Shown here one piece after another: positions 53,703 to 63,899 of a DNA stretch of 64,000 bases. This DNA comes from an uncultured Flavobacterium sp. (GTDB taxonomy: Bacteria > Bacteroidota > Bacteroidia > Flavobacteriales > Flavobacteriaceae), in assembly GCF_946478785.1 (NCBI RefSeq), contig NZ_CAMLDD010000027.1, positions 6,833 to 70,832 of the forward strand. The letters run 5' to 3'. Under the pieces are notes generated by a model that worked only from the letters and a program-made list of their open reading frames with translations, did no database searches and was not told the DNA's origin. How positions within the stretch are numbered: position 1 is the first letter of the stretch; each line of letters begins with the position of its first letter. The translations under genes were made by a program, and so were the position numbers.

Positions 53703-55130
53703 TTATACCTGAATACGTTTCCACTTACCTCTTTTGTAAAGTACAATTCCAGCCAAAGTTATGGCGGTTTCAGCAACCGGAATTGCAATAAAAACACCGG
53801 TTGGACCCATATTAAAATGTTTTGCCAATACATAAGCCAATGGAATTTGGAACAGCCAAAATCCGAAGAAATTAATTCCGGTTGGTGTCCAGGTATCCCC
53901 TGCTCCATTAAAAGTATTAATTAAAACCATTCCGATTCCGTAAAAAACAAAACCGGCACTCATAATTTGTAATGCTTCAGCAGCGACTGCTCTAACCATT
54001 TCGTCGTTTGTGAAAAAGGAAACAATGTATTTGCCAAAACACAATGAAATAATCATAATCGTGGCCATAAAAATAACATTGTACTTCGCAGTCGTAAAAA
54101 CTGATTTTTTGGCACGTTCAATTTGTTTGGCGCCTAAGTTTTGTCCCACCAAAGTAGCGGCAGCATTACTTAATCCCCAGGCAGGAAGAATAAAAAACAT
54201 CATAATTCGAAGTGCTGTCTGATAACCGGCAGAACCGTGATCACCTCCGGTTGTGGCAACTAATTGCGCCAGAAAAATCCAGCTGCAGGAAGCAATTACG
54301 AATTGTAAAATTCCAGGAGCAGCAATTTTTATCAAAGCTTTTATCTGCTTAAAATCCGGAATAAAATAAGAGATTATAATTCTTAAAGCACCTTTTCCAA
54401 AAAACAAATGGTATACTTGATATAATACGCCAATAGTTCTCCCTAAAGTGGTTGCAAAGGCCGCACCGATTAATCCAAAAGCAGGAATTGGTCCTAAGCC
54501 ATTAATTAAAATTGGACATAAAATAATGTTGCAAATATTCGCCAGCCACAAACTTTTCATGGCAATGGCAGCATTTCCGGTACCGCGAAATATTCCGTTG
54601 ATTAAGAATAAAAGCATAATACACAAACTGCTTCCAATCATAATTTGTGTAAATCGGTAACCGTGTTCTGCAGCATCAATGGATGCTCCCATCAAAATCA
54701 GAATATCTTTCGCATAAATTACGCCCAAGACACTCATTACGCTATTAACTACAAAAGCAATAATGATGGCCTGCATTCCGGCTTTTGCAGCAGCAACCGG
54801 GTCTTTTTCTCCAATGCGTCGTGCTACAACTGCTGTCGCCGCCATACTCATTCCGATAGCCAAAGAATATATAATCGTAAGCACAGATTCCGTTAAACCA
54901 ACGGTCTGAATCGCAAAACTCGAATGCTCTAAATGACCAACGAAATATAAATCGACTAAAGCAAAAACAGATTCCATCATCATTTCTAAAACCATCGGAA
55001 TGGCTAACAGGATAACGGCTTTTTTAATGCTTCCGGCTGTATAATCAAAAGATTCATCGCCTTTAAGGGCTTGTTTTAATGTGGTAAAAATTTTAGAAAA
55101 CAGACTTTTCTGTAGGGTTGTTTCTGTCAT
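53703..55130 (-). CDS. MATE family efflux transporter
   Basis: A 475-aa protein with about 12 hydrophobic segments in two halves, each starting with a repeat typical of MATE pumps (AVILLAIPMVLEMMMESVFALVDLYFVGHL, and later KIAAPGILQFVIASCSWIFLAQLVATTGG). It would export cationic drugs or metabolites in exchange for sodium or protons; the substrate is unknown. Confidence 0.92.
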   Translation of the reverse strand: MTETTLQKSLFSKIFTTLKQALKGDESFDYTAGSIKKAVILLAIPMVLEMMMESVFALVDLYFVGHLEHSSFAIQTVGLTESVLTIIYSLAIGMSMAATAVVARRIGEKDPVAAAKAGMQAIIIAFVVNSVMSVLGVIYAKDILILMGASIDAAEHGYRFTQIMIGSSLCIMLLFLINGIFRGTGNAAIAMKSLWLANICNIILCPILINGLGPIPAFGLIGAAFATTLGRTIGVLYQVYHLFFGKGALRIIISYFIPDFKQIKALIKIAAPGILQFVIASCSWIFLAQLVATTGGDHGSAGYQTALRIMMFFILPAWGLSNAAATLVGQNLGAKQIERAKKSVFTTAKYNVIFMATIMIISLCFGKYIVSFFTNDEMVRAVAAEALQIMSAGFVFYGIGMVLINTFNGAGDTWTPTGINFFGFWLFQIPLAYVLAKHFNMGPTGVFIAIPVAETAITLAGIVLYKRGKWKRIQV

Positions 55131-55301
55131 GATATTTTTAGGATAAATGATAAAATTGGTCCAGATATATTGATCTGAACTTAAAAAGTAAAAACGTAAG
55201 TATCCTAATTATTAAAAAATAAAATAGGATTAGGCAGAAACAATCATATGCTGTAAATTTTTAAGGCGGTAAATATAAGTAATATTTTGATAAAGAAAAT
55301 A

Positions 55302-56501
55302 CTAATCTAACAACTTTTTACTCACACGGCTACTGGCAATTAAAGAAGCCACAAAACCAAGAGTAACAATGGTTCCCATTACGATTAGTACGTTTTCGAA
55401 AGAAAAAACAACAGGATAGGCCAAAGTTGGCGTAATCATAATCAGTTCGTATTGCTGCTGAAGAAGTACTAAAATCATCCCTAAAACAAGTCCGATTATA
55501 CCTCCAAAAACACTTAACAAAGTTCCCTGAAGCAAAAATATTTTTCGAAGATGACTGATTTCGGTTCCTAAATTGAAAAGGGTTTTTAAGTTTCCTTTCT
55601 TTTCTAAAATCATCATAATTAGGGCTCCAACCAAATTAAAAAGTGCCACGATTATGACCAGCGTAAAAATTAAGTAAACAACGATATTTTCAGTATTGAG
55701 CATTTTATACAATGACTCATTAAGCTCCGCTCTGTTTTTTAGGGTAATTTTGTTGTTGAAAATGGTTTTCAATTCAGATTTAATACTTTCTTCATTAGCA
55801 TCAGGTTTTAATTTTAATTCAATACCTGAAATCTGATTGGGTTTATATTGCAATAATTCCTGCGTCAAACCTAAATCGGCAAAAACGTATTTAGAATCTA
55901 ATTCTTCGCTTACCGAATAAATTCCGACTGGCAATACATCTGTTTTATTGAATGCTTCTTCTGGATTTTCAATTGCTCCTTTACCGGGTTTTGGTGCGAA
56001 TATCTGTAATGGGTTTTCAAAATCCATTATTCCCATAGAAAAATCACTGGCAATTCCGTACCCAATAACCACCTGAAATGTATCGGGTTTTAGCCATTGG
56101 CCATTAAAAAGCTTTTTTTTGATATCGTTAACCACAGGATACAAGCTATCAACACCTTTTAAATAGGTAACCTGCTGTTTGTCTTTAAACAAAAACAAAA
56201 CTCGCTCTTCGATAATTTTAGTGTAGGAAGCGATACCTTCTATTTTCTTAATTTGATTTTCCTGATCAGGTGTAATCAAAAATGACTTTCCGTAAGTGCT
56301 GGTCATTTTTAAATCAGGATCTATTTCGTTTGTAAACGAAAGACTGAAAACCTTCAATCCGCTAAAAACGGATAAAACCACAAACAAAGCCATCGTACCA
56401 ACAATGATTCCCATACTGGCAATGCGATTGATAATAGTTATAGCATTGTTTTTACTTCTGCTAAAAATATAACGTTTGGCTATGTAGAGAGGGAAATTCA
56501 A
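55302..56501 (-). CDS. FtsX-like ABC permease, lipoprotein-releasing (LolC/E) type
   Basis: A 399-aa protein with one helix at about 23-47, a large periplasmic domain and three C-terminal helices (about 265-290, 318-345, 362-390), the MacB/FtsX permease plan. It starts with PLYIAKRYIFSRSKNNAITIINRIA, as in flavobacterial LolC/E. It should pull lipoproteins from the inner membrane with a LolD ATPase encoded elsewhere. It begins 1 bp after rbfA. Confidence 0.88.
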   Translation of the reverse strand: MNFPLYIAKRYIFSRSKNNAITIINRIASMGIIVGTMALFVVLSVFSGLKVFSLSFTNEIDPDLKMTSTYGKSFLITPDQENQIKKIEGIASYTKIIEERVLFLFKDKQQVTYLKGVDSLYPVVNDIKKKLFNGQWLKPDTFQVVIGYGIASDFSMGIMDFENPLQIFAPKPGKGAIENPEEAFNKTDVLPVGIYSVSEELDSKYVFADLGLTQELLQYKPNQISGIELKLKPDANEESIKSELKTIFNNKITLKNRAELNESLYKMLNTENIVVYLIFTLVIIVALFNLVGALIMMILEKKGNLKTLFNLGTEISHLRKIFLLQGTLLSVFGGIIGLVLGMILVLLQQQYELIMITPTLAYPVVFSFENVLIVMGTIVTLGFVASLIASSRVSKKLLD

Positions 56502-56502
56502 T

Positions 56503-56895
56503 TTATGATTTTCTTCTTTTTTCTAAAAGATCACGGTTTTCAATTGGGTTTTCTCTGTTTGACAAAGCGTTGTCAATTTTTTCGATATAATCTAAAGAGT
56601 CATCGATAAAAAATACCAGATTTGGTACACGTCGCAACTGCAAACGCACACGTTGCGACAAGTCGTGCTTAATTAAAGTAGTATTCGATTTTATTCCTTC
56701 TAAAGTTTCTTTTGCTTTCTCTTGCGGAAAAATACTTAAATACACAGTCGCTACAGATAAATCTGAAGTCACACTTACTTTGGATACCGAAATTACTAAA
56801 TTATTAATTCCGTTTTTTCTCACTTCACCCTGCAAAATATCGACCAAATCTTTTTGGATGACACCGCCTATTTTTTTCTGTCTATTTGTTTCCAT
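56503..56895 (-). CDS. rbfA: Ribosome-binding factor A
   Basis: A 130-aa KH-like protein: RQKKIGGVIQKDLVDILQGEV, ISVSKVSVTSDLSVATVYLSI, then LRRVPNLVFFIDDSLDYIEKIDNAL. It matches RbfA, which helps mature the 5' end of 16S rRNA in the small subunit. It is followed directly by the LolC/E-type permease, a common flavobacterial pair. Confidence 0.93.
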   Translation of the reverse strand: METNRQKKIGGVIQKDLVDILQGEVRKNGINNLVISVSKVSVTSDLSVATVYLSIFPQEKAKETLEGIKSNTTLIKHDLSQRVRLQLRRVPNLVFFIDDSLDYIEKIDNALSNRENPIENRDLLEKRRKS

Positions 56896-56976
56896 ACTGC
56901 AAAAATACTATTTTTAAATTCAATCATTGCAATTTCGTATTCAACAAAATGTATTTGAATTGGCTATTATTAAATA

Positions 56977-57002
56977 AAAAAGGAGACTTCCATCTCCTTT
57001 TT
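56977..57002 (-). terminator. Terminator of the EnvC/DUF4292 operon
   Basis: AAAAAGGAGA, loop CTTCCA, TCTCCTTTTT: a perfect 10-bp stem just beyond the stop of the EnvC-like gene on the - strand. Confidence 0.88.
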
Positions 57003-57003
57003 G

Positions 57004-58257
57004 TTATCTGTTTTGCAACCATCCTTCGGGATTGTTATTTGATGTATTCTGAAGAATTAAAAACTTGATAACTGTTTTTCCTGTATCACCGCTTGTTCTT
57101 ACTTTTCCAATACTTTGTTTGATATTAACTTTATCACCTTTATTTACAAAAACCTGACTTAGGTTTTGATAAACAGTAAAATAATTTCCATGCTGAATCA
57201 TTACAGCTCTGTTAATTGGTGACAAGACCATAATGCTTGAAACTTCTCCTTCAAATACCGCACGTGCAGTGGCACCGGATTCAGTCGTAATTTCAACTCC
57301 CGAATTATGAACAGTTAACGAAGGATAAAGTGGATGTGGCTGATCTCCATATCCAAGAGAAATAAATCCTTTTTCTACCGGCCATGGCAATTTTCCTCTG
57401 TTTGCCTTAAAATCTGCTGCTAAAATTTTACCCTCAGGCGTCAAAGCAATTTTTGATGATGAGACCGGGGCTTTTGATGGTGCTGAACCTGGATTTTCCT
57501 TCGCTCTTTCTAACGCTGCTTTTCTATTTGCCTCAGCAATTGCTTCCCGGATCAAGCGATCAATTTGTCTGTCTATTCGTTTAGATTCTGCTTGTTTGCT
57601 TCTTGTATCAGCTATAATCTTATTTTTATCTTTTTTGATCGAATTAACCAGCTTTTGCTGCTCTTTTCTTTCAACTTCTAAGCTTTGTTTTTCTTTTTTA
57701 TTCTCAGCAATTATCTTTTTCTTTACCTGTCTTTGTTTATCTAATTTAGCATTAAAATCAATTAATTCTGCTGTTTTAGACTGAATTTCTAAACCTTGAT
57801 TTTTTCTGAAATTGGTATATTGTTTTAAATATTGCGCTCTTTTATAGGCCTGTAAAAAACTTTCTGAAGACAAAATAAACATAGCTCTGCTTTGTTCAGA
57901 ACGGCTTTTGTACGATTTAAGGATCATCTTCGCATAGTCTTCTTTCAGGACTGCCAATTCTCTTTTAAGCTTATTTACTTTTAATTGATTAATATACATA
58001 TCATTGCTTAAAAGCCTTTCCTGCTTAGCCGTAGTATTAATCAGTTTTTCCTTCAGTTTTATTTTATTCTGCTGAATCAAATAAACATTAACTGCTGATT
58101 TTTCTTTTTGCTTTACCGATTTTAGCATTTTTTCATTATCCCGAATTTGCTGCTGAATCTGCGCTTTTCGCTGTTCCAGTTTTTCTTGTTGCGAGTCCTG
58201 TGCCCACACAAAAGTTGTGGCGCATATAAAAATTAGGCTTAGGAGAAATTTTGGCAT
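57004..58257 (-). CDS. EnvC-like murein hydrolase activator (degenerate M23 domain)
   Basis: From the ATG at 58257 a 417-aa protein starts with a signal peptide (MPKFLLSLIFICATTFVWA, then Q); a TTG 21 bp earlier is less likely. The long coiled coil (about 22-240) is followed by an M23/LytM domain in which the zinc ligands are lost: the first His motif reads VHNSGVEI, and YxHL is YQNL. A domain that cannot bind zinc plus a coiled coil is the EnvC pattern: it activates amidases during cell division. It ends the operon that begins at the flippase or later. Confidence 0.88.
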   Translation of the reverse strand: MPKFLLSLIFICATTFVWAQDSQQEKLEQRKAQIQQQIRDNEKMLKSVKQKEKSAVNVYLIQQNKIKLKEKLINTTAKQERLLSNDMYINQLKVNKLKRELAVLKEDYAKMILKSYKSRSEQSRAMFILSSESFLQAYKRAQYLKQYTNFRKNQGLEIQSKTAELIDFNAKLDKQRQVKKKIIAENKKEKQSLEVERKEQQKLVNSIKKDKNKIIADTRSKQAESKRIDRQIDRLIREAIAEANRKAALERAKENPGSAPSKAPVSSSKIALTPEGKILAADFKANRGKLPWPVEKGFISLGYGDQPHPLYPSLTVHNSGVEITTESGATARAVFEGEVSSIMVLSPINRAVMIQHGNYFTVYQNLSQVFVNKGDKVNIKQSIGKVRTSGDTGKTVIKFLILQNTSNNNPEGWLQNR

Positions 58258-58280
58258 TTTTCTGATATCTTTTTGCAAAT

Positions 58281-59057
58281 TTACTTAATTATAACTTTTT
58301 TATAGCCACTTGGAACACTATATGGAAAAGAAAGTTCTTCGTTAAAGGAAATTGTGTTATAATTCAAATTAATATCTGTCTTCCCTTTAGGCTGAATTGC
58401 ATTAATTTCAATACTTGTCGGAAGCGTTCCCTGATCAAAAACTTTATTATCTGAATATTTAATTTCTAACATCATGTTTTCTGAGACCTGAGAAATTTGC
58501 TCTTTTTGCAGCAAATATTTTTCAGGTTCCAAAAAGAAAGCCTTTTTTAGGTTTGTTTCTTTTTCGTTTTCTAAGCGAATAAGGTTTTCTACAATTGTCT
58601 GTGTATATTTTCCTTTTCTTAAATCATCCAAAGCTTCTCCAACCAATAAATTTTGCACTTTGCTATAATCCAGTTCGGTTCCAAGCCATTTACTTAAACT
58701 TGTAAAATCACCTTCATAATAAGTGCCTTTTATTTTTTCGTAGTAGCTTACTGCAGTTGGTGTAATTAATGCCTTTGCCATTGTGATTCCTAAAAAACGA
58801 ACACTTACTAAAATTTGCTTGTCTTTTTCGATCTTAATCTCTGCCGTTACATTCTGGTTTTGTTTTTCATCAACGTATTTTGCGCTTGCTTTGATATATA
58901 ATGTAGAAAAATCTAATTTATTTTCATAGTGTTTTTCTACTGTTTTATTGTCAATTTTAGCTGACGTTTCTGTATTACTATTTTGTAATGCCACCTTTTT
59001 AGATTTACACGAAATCATAAAAATGGTTACCAACAATATTGCTATATATTTTTTCAT
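58281..59057 (-). CDS. DUF4292 lipoprotein
   Basis: A 258-aa lipoprotein (lipobox MISC, Cys at residue 17). The beta-rich mature domain has STLYIKASAKYVDEKQNQNVTAEIKIEKDKQILVSVRFLGITMAKALIT near the N-terminus, typical of DUF4292 proteins that always lie next to the EnvC-like gene in Flavobacteriia. Probably a LolB-like or envelope-assembly fold; function unproven. It is 23 bp upstream of the EnvC-like ATG on the - strand. Confidence 0.85.
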   Translation of the reverse strand: MKKYIAILLVTIFMISCKSKKVALQNSNTETSAKIDNKTVEKHYENKLDFSTLYIKASAKYVDEKQNQNVTAEIKIEKDKQILVSVRFLGITMAKALITPTAVSYYEKIKGTYYEGDFTSLSKWLGTELDYSKVQNLLVGEALDDLRKGKYTQTIVENLIRLENEKETNLKKAFFLEPEKYLLQKEQISQVSENMMLEIKYSDNKVFDQGTLPTSIEINAIQPKGKTDINLNYNTISFNEELSFPYSVPSGYKKVIIK

Positions 59058-59070
59058 CTGAGTCTAATCT

Positions 59071-60423
59071 TTACTTTGTTTTTTTTAATAATCCATTTGC
59101 CTTCAAAAAGTATTCCTCTTTTTTCTTTGCATCTCCTAACCCATTATGAGCTTCCCCTAGTTGAATATTAAAATCTGCTTCCAGCTTTTTATCATCAACT
59201 ACATAATCAAGCCCCATTTCTAAAACGGTTTTTGCATTCTTAAATTGCTTCAATTGGTTGCTTCCTAATCCTGCATAATAATAAAATTGCGGCTGACTTG
59301 GATAAACTTCAATCATAGTCATTGCTCTTTTGGTCATTGGTTCAAATTGTTTTGCCTGGGCATAGGCTTCAAGCAAAAGCAAATTAGTTTCAAGATCAGT
59401 ATCTGAGTTTGTCTTTAAGTCTTTCTCATAATATTTAACAGCATTCTCAAATTGCCCCTTACTGTGATAAAATTTCCCAATTTCTTTTGCAACATCTACG
59501 TTTGGATCGTTGTCAAAATAGCCAATCGCTTTTTCTAACTCAGCTGCATATTGCGGATTTTTATTCACAAAAATCAAAAATTCATTCAAAGTCCTATGTT
59601 TAAACTTTGTATCAATTTTTGAATTTGACAAAATAGCATTCATTGCCTTAATTGCTTTGTCTGCCTGATTTTGATCTAAATATCCTTTAAACAAACTTAC
59701 CTGTGCCCATTCTGAGGTCGGGATTTCCTTTGCCAATTGTTTTGCAACCCCCAACGCTTTATCCGTCTCTTCTGATTTTGAATATAAAATAATCAGGTTT
59801 ACATAATTGGATTCGTCTTTTGGATTTTGTCTGATCTGATTTATCAAATTATCAATTTCGACATTTTGATATTTTCCCTGAGACAGAATCTGTAATTTAT
59901 ATCTTTCGCGATCATCAGATTTTCCAAACTTATCATTCATTTCATTAATCGTCAAAAGTGCTTTGTCATATTGATTGGTAATCATGTACAACGAAATCAA
60001 ATCATCTTTATATTCTTCGTCAAATGGTATAATTTTCTGAATAGTCTCAATTGCCAAAGTATAGTTTTTGGTTTCGTAACTCACATCATAAATTCCTAAC
60101 CAGTACCATTTATTTTTTGGGTCTAATTGAGTGGCTTTTTCAAATGCGTTTTGTGCGTTTTGATAATCCTTTAGTTTTAAATAATTTTTACCCAATTCAA
60201 AATAAGCAACAGCATCATTAGGTTTTAATTTAATGCATTTTTCTAATGAAGCAATTGCTTTGTCATAATTTTCAATTCCTTTTTGTTTTAATGATTCAAA
60301 AAAAGAGTCCTGATATTCATCTGTAACCATAGCAATATCTTCTGGTTCAGTCTGAGCCATAACAATATTTGGATTGCCAAGCAAAATGGAAACTAAAATT
60401 ACAAAAACTCCTTTTGTCATCAT
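59071..60423 (-). CDS. Exported TPR protein
   Basis: A 450-aa protein with a signal peptide (MTKGVFVILVSILLGNPNIVMAQ). It contains about nine TPR units (for example AVAYFELGKNYLKLKDYQNAQNAFEKATQLDPKN and GKFYHSKGQFENAVKYYEKDLK). TPR domains bind protein partners; its conserved place next to DUF4292 and EnvC suggests a role in envelope assembly. The start is one of two consecutive ATG codons at 60423 and 60420. Confidence 0.88.
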   Translation of the reverse strand: MMTKGVFVILVSILLGNPNIVMAQTEPEDIAMVTDEYQDSFFESLKQKGIENYDKAIASLEKCIKLKPNDAVAYFELGKNYLKLKDYQNAQNAFEKATQLDPKNKWYWLGIYDVSYETKNYTLAIETIQKIIPFDEEYKDDLISLYMITNQYDKALLTINEMNDKFGKSDDRERYKLQILSQGKYQNVEIDNLINQIRQNPKDESNYVNLIILYSKSEETDKALGVAKQLAKEIPTSEWAQVSLFKGYLDQNQADKAIKAMNAILSNSKIDTKFKHRTLNEFLIFVNKNPQYAAELEKAIGYFDNDPNVDVAKEIGKFYHSKGQFENAVKYYEKDLKTNSDTDLETNLLLLEAYAQAKQFEPMTKRAMTMIEVYPSQPQFYYYAGLGSNQLKQFKNAKTVLEMGLDYVVDDKKLEADFNIQLGEAHNGLGDAKKKEEYFLKANGLLKKTK

Positions 60424-60451
60424 TTACATAATTTCATTTCAAATTATTATT

Positions 60452-61468
60452 TTATTCTAAAACAGAATAGTCACCAATACTTATACTGGTAAACTTACCA
60501 TCGTAACTAACATGATTTCCAATCATTGCATTATCCAAATCGGCATTTTTTATATGCGAATTTGTCTGTACCAAACTGTTTTTTATCGTACTGTTTTCAA
60601 CACGTGTTCCTTTTCCTAATGAAACATTTGGACCAACAGTTGTATTTTTTAATACTACATTTTCACCAATATAACAGGGTGGAATAATTGTTGAATTATC
60701 TAAAGTTACGTTATAATCCACTAAATGTTCTCCGTCTTTATGCAAAAAACCTAACATTCTGGAATTGGTTTCAACCGTTACATCTTTGTTTCCGCAATCC
60801 ATCCACTCGTCTACACTTCCGGTTTTAAAAATTTTTCCGTTAGCCATCATTGCCTTAATTCCATCATTGATCTGATATTCTCCACCATTCTGAATGTTAT
60901 TATCCAAAACTCCCTGAAGTTCTTTTTTCAAATCACCAACTTCTTTAAAATAATAAATTCCGATAACGGCTAAATCACTTACGAATTCTTTTGGTTTTTC
61001 TACCAATTCTATAATTTCATTATTCCCGTTTAATTTTACAACGCCAAATGCTTCCGGCTGATCAACTTGCTTTACCCAGATTACAGCATCAGCAGCAGGG
61101 TCTAATTCAAAATCTGCCCTGATTAAAGTATCAGCGTATGCAATTACTGCCGGACCCGACAAAGATTCTTTTGCACACATAATGGCATGACCTGTTCCCA
61201 ACGGTAAATCCTGGCGATAAATAGATGCTTTTGCTCCTAAACTTCCTGCTAATTCTTGTAAGCTTTCCACAAGATCAGCTCCAAAAAAAGCTTCATCTCC
61301 TAATATAAAAGCCACTTCTTCAATTGGTTCTTTTAAAATCTTTGCAATATCTTCGACCAAACGATGAACGATAGATTTTCCTGCCACAGGAATTAACGGT
61401 TTTGGTACAGTTAAGGTATGTGGTCTTAGCCTGGAGCCACGACCTGCCATTGGAACAATTATTTTCAT
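60452..61468 (-). CDS. Sugar nucleotidyltransferase with left-handed beta-helix domain
   Basis: A 338-aa enzyme of the NTP-transferase family (glucose-1-phosphate thymidylyl- or uridylyltransferase type). MAGRGSRLRPHTLTVPKPLIPVAGK is the nucleotide-binding loop, AYADTLI carries the metal-binding Asp. The C-terminal 80 residues (NSTIIPPCYIGENVVLKNTTVGPNVSLG) form hexapeptide repeats as in GlmU-type proteins. It supplies an activated sugar for surface polysaccharide. The exact sugar is unclear. Confidence 0.88.
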   Translation of the reverse strand: MKIIVPMAGRGSRLRPHTLTVPKPLIPVAGKSIVHRLVEDIAKILKEPIEEVAFILGDEAFFGADLVESLQELAGSLGAKASIYRQDLPLGTGHAIMCAKESLSGPAVIAYADTLIRADFELDPAADAVIWVKQVDQPEAFGVVKLNGNNEIIELVEKPKEFVSDLAVIGIYYFKEVGDLKKELQGVLDNNIQNGGEYQINDGIKAMMANGKIFKTGSVDEWMDCGNKDVTVETNSRMLGFLHKDGEHLVDYNVTLDNSTIIPPCYIGENVVLKNTTVGPNVSLGKGTRVENSTIKNSLVQTNSHIKNADLDNAMIGNHVSYDGKFTSISIGDYSVLE

Positions 61469-61622
61469 TTTTTGTACTTTATTTTTTATAGGAAGATTAA
61501 AAATCTCCTTGAGTTGGTTTTATCTTTTTTAGCAAAATTGCAAAGGCTTCGCAAAGTTCGCTAAGCTGTATCCTTTTTGATACCAAAGTTTCTGCACTGA
61601 TAACTGAGACTGAAACTACAGC

Positions 61623-62057
61623 TTACTTCACTCCAGTGCTTCCAAAACCCCCTGCGCCTCTTGATGTTTCAGAAAGTTCCTGCACATCAATCCACTCTGC
61701 TCTTTCGTGTTTGGCAATAATCAATTGTGCAATTCGTTCTCCGTTTTCAATTACAAATTCTTCATTTGATAAATTTACTAAAATTACGCCTATTTCGCCC
61801 CTGTAATCTGCATCAACGGTTCCTGGCGAATTTAAAACAGTTACACCTTTTTTTGCAGCTAATCCGCTTCTTGGTCTTACCTGTGCTTCATAACCAATTG
61901 GCAATTCAATAAAAAGACCCGTTTTTACAATGGTTCTTTCTAATGGTTTAAGCGTAATTGGTTCAGTTAAATTGGCACGCAAATCCATTCCTGCCGAAGC
62001 AATTGTTTCGTAATTTGGCAAGTCGTGCTGTGATTTATTGATAATTTGTATTTTCAT
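61623..62057 (-). CDS. dut: dUTP diphosphatase (dUTPase)
   Basis: A 144-aa protein with the five family motifs: [26 protein letters not shown] (catalytic Asp), GERIAQLII, and [10 protein letters not shown] at the C-terminus. Hydrolyses dUTP to dUMP, keeping uracil out of DNA. It lies 29 bp downstream of the flippase gene on the same strand. Confidence 0.97.
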   Translation of the reverse strand: MKIQIINKSQHDLPNYETIASAGMDLRANLTEPITLKPLERTIVKTGLFIELPIGYEAQVRPRSGLAAKKGVTVLNSPGTVDADYRGEIGVILVNLSNEEFVIENGERIAQLIIAKHERAEWIDVQELSETSRGAGGFGSTGVK

Positions 62058-62086
62058 TTTTATTTTAAAAGTTTAAAAAGACAATT

Positions 62087-63577
62087 TTACTTTTTATTCA
62101 TAATTCCTTTAATGGTGTCTTTTTCGTTATGATAAACAAAATAAACGAATCCTAACAGTAACGGAATTCCAACAAAATAATTTTCTCTGAATCCGTAAAA
62201 AGAAATCGCTGAGAATATAATTGATATTGCTAAATAAGCTCCAATTTTATTCATATCATAAGGTATCGGATAATATTTATTTCCTAAAATATACGAAATC
62301 ATCATCATACTTCCATAAGCCGAAATAGTAGCAATAGCTGACCCGTAATAACTGTATTTTGGAATTAATAAATAATTTAAAAGCAGTGTTACAATGGCTC
62401 CAACAATTGAAATGTAAGCCCCTATTTTTGTTTTGTCTGTCAATTTATACCAAACCGATAAGTTGTTATAAATCCCTAAAAAGAAATTTGCCAAAATAAT
62501 CAGAGGAACAACTTTCATGGCTTCCCAATAGGATTTATTATCCAGCAGAAGTAATTTTAGAATATCAGCAAAAACAATAACGCCTAATAAAATCAATGAT
62601 CCTAAAATCACAAAATATTTCGTGATTACAGCATAGGTTTGAGGTGCATTTTCATTTTTTGAGTGACTAAAAAAGAAGGGTTCGATTCCGAGTCTGAAAG
62701 CTGTCGCAAACAAAACCATGAACAATCCTAATTTATAACAGGCAGAATATGCCCCAACCTCAGACTTTGCAAGATTTTCAGGCAATAAATATCCCAGTAA
62801 AATTTTATCAAAATGTTCGTTAACTGCAAATGCAATTCCCGCTACCAAAATTGGCAAACCATATTTCATCATTTTTTTCCAAAGCACTGAATCAAATCTC
62901 CTCCCTAAAAAAAGGTAATTCGGCGAAAGCACTATAAATGTGGCCAAACTTGCCAAAAGATTTGCAATAAAAATATAAGCTATCTGAAAATTTTCAATAT
63001 ACAAATTGTCCCAGGTTGAGTTTGGATTTTCGTTTGCCAATTTAGGCAAATACAGTAAGAAAAAAATGTTCAGTAAAAGGTTTATAACGACATTTCCAAT
63101 TTTAATAGCGGCATAAACCATTGGTCTCTGATTGGCCCTTAACTTAGAAAAAGGAACTATGACCAATGCATCCAAAACTAATATCCAAACAGAATAGGTA
63201 ACAAATTGTGTATCGACTTCAGCCCAGTTAGCCAATGTCTGTCTAAAAATTAAAGCAGCAAACAAAAATATAATTGAGGTCCAGAATATTGAAATTGTTG
63301 CTGTTGCAATTACGTTTTTCTTATCTTCTTCAGCACTGTAAAATCTAAAAAAAGCTGTTTCCATTCCATAAGAAAGTACGACATTAAAAAAAACCATCCA
63401 GGATAAAACGATTGAGACTTCACCATATTCAGCAGTAGGTAGAATACCAGTATATAATCTTACCAATAAAAAACTTAGCATTCGAGGTAATACTGTCGCT
63501 AATCCGTAAATGGCTGTCTGCTTAAATAGATTTTTATATAATCCCAAAATAAAAAATAATAAAGTTTGCAAAAACAA
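62087..63577 (-). CDS. Oligosaccharide flippase / polysaccharide biosynthesis protein (Wzx type)
   Basis: About 14 hydrophobic segments over 496 aa. The start KNLFKQTAIYGLATVLPRMLSFLLVRLYTGIL and the block GIPLLLGFVYFVYHN at the end are typical of O-antigen or lipid-linked oligosaccharide flippases in flavobacteria. A TTG at 63547 (LGLYKNLFKQTAIYG) is a likely true start; the open frame extends to a TTG at 63577, next to a -7-like TATTTTTG on the - strand (63582-63575). The gene heads the operon that continues with dut and the nucleotidyltransferase. Confidence 0.88.
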   Translation of the reverse strand: MFLQTLLFFILGLYKNLFKQTAIYGLATVLPRMLSFLLVRLYTGILPTAEYGEVSIVLSWMVFFNVVLSYGMETAFFRFYSAEEDKKNVIATATISIFWTSIIFLFAALIFRQTLANWAEVDTQFVTYSVWILVLDALVIVPFSKLRANQRPMVYAAIKIGNVVINLLLNIFFLLYLPKLANENPNSTWDNLYIENFQIAYIFIANLLASLATFIVLSPNYLFLGRRFDSVLWKKMMKYGLPILVAGIAFAVNEHFDKILLGYLLPENLAKSEVGAYSACYKLGLFMVLFATAFRLGIEPFFFSHSKNENAPQTYAVITKYFVILGSLILLGVIVFADILKLLLLDNKSYWEAMKVVPLIILANFFLGIYNNLSVWYKLTDKTKIGAYISIVGAIVTLLLNYLLIPKYSYYGSAIATISAYGSMMMISYILGNKYYPIPYDMNKIGAYLAISIIFSAISFYGFRENYFVGIPLLLGFVYFVYHNEKDTIKGIMNKK

Positions 63578-63899
63578 AAATAACTAATTCTTTGGTTAAA
63601 TACAGGGTTTTGAAGGGGCAATAAAAAAACTTTGTATCATTACACCATTAGATTAATTAAAAAAATTTTGTAAAAAATGAAATATTTTGGATTTTAATTG
63701 TAATTGAAAATTGGTCTGATAAATCAAAAATGACAGATTTAAAAGTAAGAATAAAAATATCAGCATTTCTTTTTAAGTACTTATATTACTGCAAAAAAAA
63801 TGTCCTTTTATTTTAGCAAAAAAAACCTACATGTGAAATATATAAAAAGTACAAAAAATTATGTAACCTTTTTTTAACAGTCTCTATTTAAGTTTGTAA
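63578..63899. other. AT-rich intergenic region upstream of the flippase
   Basis: This stretch has no convincing reading frame. It must hold the promoter of the - strand flippase operon; apart from the -7-like element at 63575-63582 I see no further conserved signal. Confidence 0.5.

Noticed and set aside
55131..55301. Weak inverted repeat (ATCCTA ... TAGGAT) as terminator of the LolC/E-type gene
   Set aside because: Only 6-bp arms with a 17-base loop in AT-rich DNA; not enough to call.
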